Assembly: GCA_031267635.1 (NCBI GenBank)
Contig: JAIRYX010000515.1
Location: forward strand, 1-8,123
DNA length: 8,123 nt
Source: Planctomycetaceae bacterium
GTDB taxonomy: Bacteria; Planctomycetota; Planctomycetia; Pirellulales; Thermoguttaceae
Direction: 5' to 3'
The notes beneath the pieces were generated by a model, which saw only the letters and a list, made by a program, of their open reading frames with translations, had not been told where the DNA came from and searched no databases. This document shows, in pieces, positions 6,723 to 8,123 of this stretch; position 1 is the first letter of the stretch, and each line of letters begins with the position of its first letter. Made by a program: the position numbers and the translations under genes.

Positions 6723-6767
6723 AACGCACTTGTCGGCTGTTCACAGTCAAGGGGAGTGCGTTTTTTT
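6723..6767 (+). terminator. Rho-independent terminator-like hairpin
   Basis: AACGCACT (6723-6730) pairs perfectly with AGTGCGTT (6755-6762), and the T-run continues to 6767. The 24-base loop contains a small CTG/CAG hairpin. The polarity suits transcripts running on the plus strand, yet no plus-strand gene ends just before it. It may therefore end a small RNA or be left over from a lost gene. Confidence 0.55.
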
Positions 6768-7022
6768 ATGCCTTCCTTTAATCTGTGCGGAATGATGAAG
6801 GAATGCCAGATTGATGAGTATAATTCACTCAAATGTTTTTATGTTTTCCGTAAGAATCAAGACGAGCGTCCCAATAAGAACGCGATTTTGTATTACGCGA
6901 AATACTGTTGTTAAACGCCTGTTACGCTATCTTTTTGCGTCCATCCTGTCGGCGATTCCTCGCTGTACAATTCAGATATCTTCCTTCTTATACCGCAACG
7001 CCAAAACAAAACCCATTTTGAT

Positions 7023-7027
7023 AGGAG
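7023..7027 (+). promoter_or_regulatory. Ribosome binding site of the methyltransferase
   Basis: AGGAG lies 7 bases before the ATG at 7035. It is the best Shine-Dalgarno site of any intact gene in the window and fixes the start. Confidence 0.7.
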
Positions 7028-7034
7028 TTACACA

Positions 7035-7736
7035 ATGAACACCAACCTCCATTTTGAAAAAAATGACACAACGAGCACATTGACGACCGAACCGCTTGCT
7101 TCTTTGCTAGATTCTTTATTTGAAGAAACGGTTTCTTCCAGTTTGCAAGCGACAGAGATGGAAGCAGCTTTTTCCGATGAAGAACGAGAACGCCTAATGC
7201 GAAGCAAAGCCGATTATCGCAACTTTTACAGACGTTTAAAGGATTTCCCGCTTGCTGTCTCGCGGGAAACCGGTTTGATACTCTACATGTTGGCGCGAAT
7301 CAAACGTGCAAGCGTGATCGTTGAGTTTGGAACATCGTTTGGTATTTCGACTTTGTATCTTGCAGCTGCTTTGCGGGATAATGGCGGTGGTCTTTTAATT
7401 ACCAGCGAATTCGAGCCGTCCAAAGTGGCGAAAGCACGTAAGAATCTGACAATCGGCGGTCTCATTGATCTGGTTGAGATTCGAGAAGGTGATGCGCTAC
7501 AGACATTGAGTATTGACCTTCCGGAAACTGTTGATATGCTTATGATTGATGGTGCTAAATCAATTTATCCCGACATACTGGATTTGGTGGAAGATCGGCT
7601 TCGCCCCGGCTCTTTGATTGTTGCCGATGACGCGGATTATAGTCCTGAATACTTATTCCGCGTTCGGTCATCTGCAAAAGGGTACATCTCAACATCACTC
7701 AACGAAGGCGTTGAATTGTCCGTGCGAATCGGCTGA
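7035..7736 (+). CDS. Class I SAM-dependent O-methyltransferase-like protein
   Basis: This encodes 233 residues and looks complete. The Rossmann-type SAM-binding motif I is VIVEFGTSFGISTLYLA (residues 94-110), with the EFGTS form common in the O-methyltransferase (catechol/caffeoyl-CoA OMT-like, Methyltransf_24) group. The acidic ribose-binding position is probably E125 in TSEFEPSK. Further motifs are EGDA (151-154), DMLMIDGAKS (167-176) with D172, and IVADDAD (195-201), corresponding to the metal or substrate side of OMTs. The first 70 residues form an acidic helical cap. It would transfer a methyl group from SAM to a small-molecule substrate in the cytoplasm; the substrate is unknown. It is a single gene bracketed by the inverted repeats at 6291-6374 and 8005-8103, with no biosynthetic partners visible. 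Confidence 0.85.
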   Translation: MNTNLHFEKNDTTSTLTTEPLASLLDSLFEETVSSSLQATEMEAAFSDEERERLMRSKADYRNFYRRLKDFPLAVSRETGLILYMLARIKRASVIVEFGTSFGISTLYLAAALRDNGGGLLITSEFEPSKVAKARKNLTIGGLIDLVEIREGDALQTLSIDLPETVDMLMIDGAKSIYPDILDLVEDRLRPGSLIVADDADYSPEYLFRVRSSAKGYISTSLNEGVELSVRIG

Positions 7737-7784
7737 ACCAATTTACGTGTAAAATTTTTGTGCCATTGATCTGAACGTAAAAAA

Positions 7785-7813
7785 TTATTTGCGCACAATA
7801 GATTAGCGCATAA
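7785..7813. other. Imperfect hairpin downstream of the methyltransferase
   Basis: TTATTTGCGC (7785-7794) can pair with GCGCATAA (7806-7813) with a two-base bulge, about 50 bases after the stop codon. There is no T-tract, so a terminator role is uncertain. The rest of 7737-8004 shows no gene or other element that I can support. Confidence 0.3.
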
Positions 7814-8004
7814 GTATGACAACTCGCTAAGTGGATTTTCAAGCAAATACGGGCGAATTTTTATTGATGGGATTACGACTTTTTACAAAATTTGCCCAAC
7901 CAATACCAGAAATGAAAACCTGAATGATACAGTAGCCAGTATATTTCGTGTGGTGAGTGTATGTGCAAGTGAAAAATATCCGCCTGATGACAATTTTTGC
8001 TTTT

Positions 8005-8103
8005 GGGAATTTCTAAAAACCCTCCCTTTTCAATGGCATGGTTGTTATTAAAATGTTGGCACTTGTATTTTTTATTTTTTCCCCGTTTTTTCATTTAAAT
8101 TTA
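8005..8103 (-). repeat. Repeat copy B, inverted relative to 6291-6374
   Basis: Read on the minus strand this copy matches copy A. It is identical over 53 bases (8005-8057), then shares TACAAG and TAAATTTAAATGAAAAA with about 19 extra A-rich bases between them. It begins at the same GGGAATTTC end as copy A. Beyond 8103 the two copies diverge: copy A continues into AGGAACTTCTAAAAACC and copy B does not. Confidence 0.85.
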
Positions 8104-8123
8104 GTAAAGATGTTTAATTCTTC

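Larger units (their letters stand above)
6516..7034. other. Intergenic region between the IS66 fragment and the methyltransferase
   Basis: This contains the presumed 5' flank of the IS66 fragment (about 6516-6610), the hairpin at 6723-6767 (listed separately), and a near-palindrome GTAAGCGTTAACGTTAC at 6704-6720. A 48-codon frame (6768-6914) and a 75-codon frame (6811-7038) are open on the plus strand. Neither has a good ribosome binding site or a recognisable motif, so they are not called. A TATAAT at 6819-6824 has no matching -35. Confidence 0.4.

Noticed and set aside
6716..6767. Integron attC site
   Set aside because: ACTCAAC fits the RYYYAAC consensus, but the opposite end is GTTTTTT instead of GTTRRRY, and there is no integrase or cassette array; the T-run indicates a terminator.
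6768..6914. 48-codon plus-strand frame after the terminator-like hairpin
   Set aside because: Its ATG lies directly at the T-run with no ribosome binding site, and the composition gives no family clue.
7785..7797. TTATTTGCGCACA shared with the ISAzo13 right end at 137-149, as a solo insertion-sequence end
   Set aside because: Only 13 bases match and the flanks differ; a match of that length is not surprising in 8 kb of AT-rich sequence.
7873..8094. 73-codon minus-strand gene
   Set aside because: About half of it is the inverted repeat copy read as protein, there is no recognised motif and no ribosome binding site; it is probably fortuitous.
1..8123. CRISPR array, tRNA, rRNA, defence or toxin-antitoxin system
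   Set aside because: No regularly spaced direct repeats, cloverleaf sequences, rRNA motifs or recognisable defence or toxin genes were seen on either strand.

Overview
The window looks like an accessory, repeat-rich stretch of a planctomycete-type genome, or of a related PVC bacterium. The evidence is a DUF1559 (H-X9-DG, pilin-like) protein, a small lipoprotein of the kind often found beside DUF1559 genes, the C-terminus of an ISAzo13 ('Rhodopirellula-type') transposase, moderate-to-low GC by eye, and weak or absent Shine-Dalgarno sites on several genes. The taxon is inferred from protein families; there is no rRNA or marker gene.

Layout. Positions 1-132 hold the last 43 residues of an ISAzo13-family transposase, whose element ends within a DUF1559 gene. 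The DUF1559 gene survives only as a 3' part (about 157-942) without its pilin-like N-terminus. A 98-bp two-hairpin repeat (983-1080) follows, then an intact small lipoprotein gene (1171-1587). Convergent to it is an iron-sulfur flavoprotein / NADPH-FMN-reductase-like gene (1714-2352, minus strand). The 0.7 kb from 2353 to 3066 has no intact gene. It holds a 111-bp element with perfect 17-bp inverted ends, and decayed pieces resembling DUF1559 C-termini.

The largest gene (start 3175, end 6183) encodes an exported M16C zinc peptidase of the presequence-protease (PreP) type with all expected catalytic residues. After it comes a repeat cluster (6202-6374) ending in TGGGAAYTTCTAAAAACC-type inverted repeats. 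This directly truncates the N-terminus of an IS66-type transposase on the minus strand (6363-6515). A terminator-like hairpin (6723-6767) and an O-methyltransferase-like class I SAM methyltransferase with a good ribosome binding site (7035-7736) follow. An inverted copy of the 6291-6374 repeat lies at 8005-8103, so the methyltransferase and IS66 remnant are bracketed by inverted repeats.

The intact genes do not form an obvious single pathway: two are exported (lipoprotein, peptidase) and two are cytoplasmic enzymes (flavoprotein, methyltransferase). I see no defence system, CRISPR array, tRNA or rRNA. The most noteworthy content is the mosaic of repeats and gene remnants, not a clear new multigene system.
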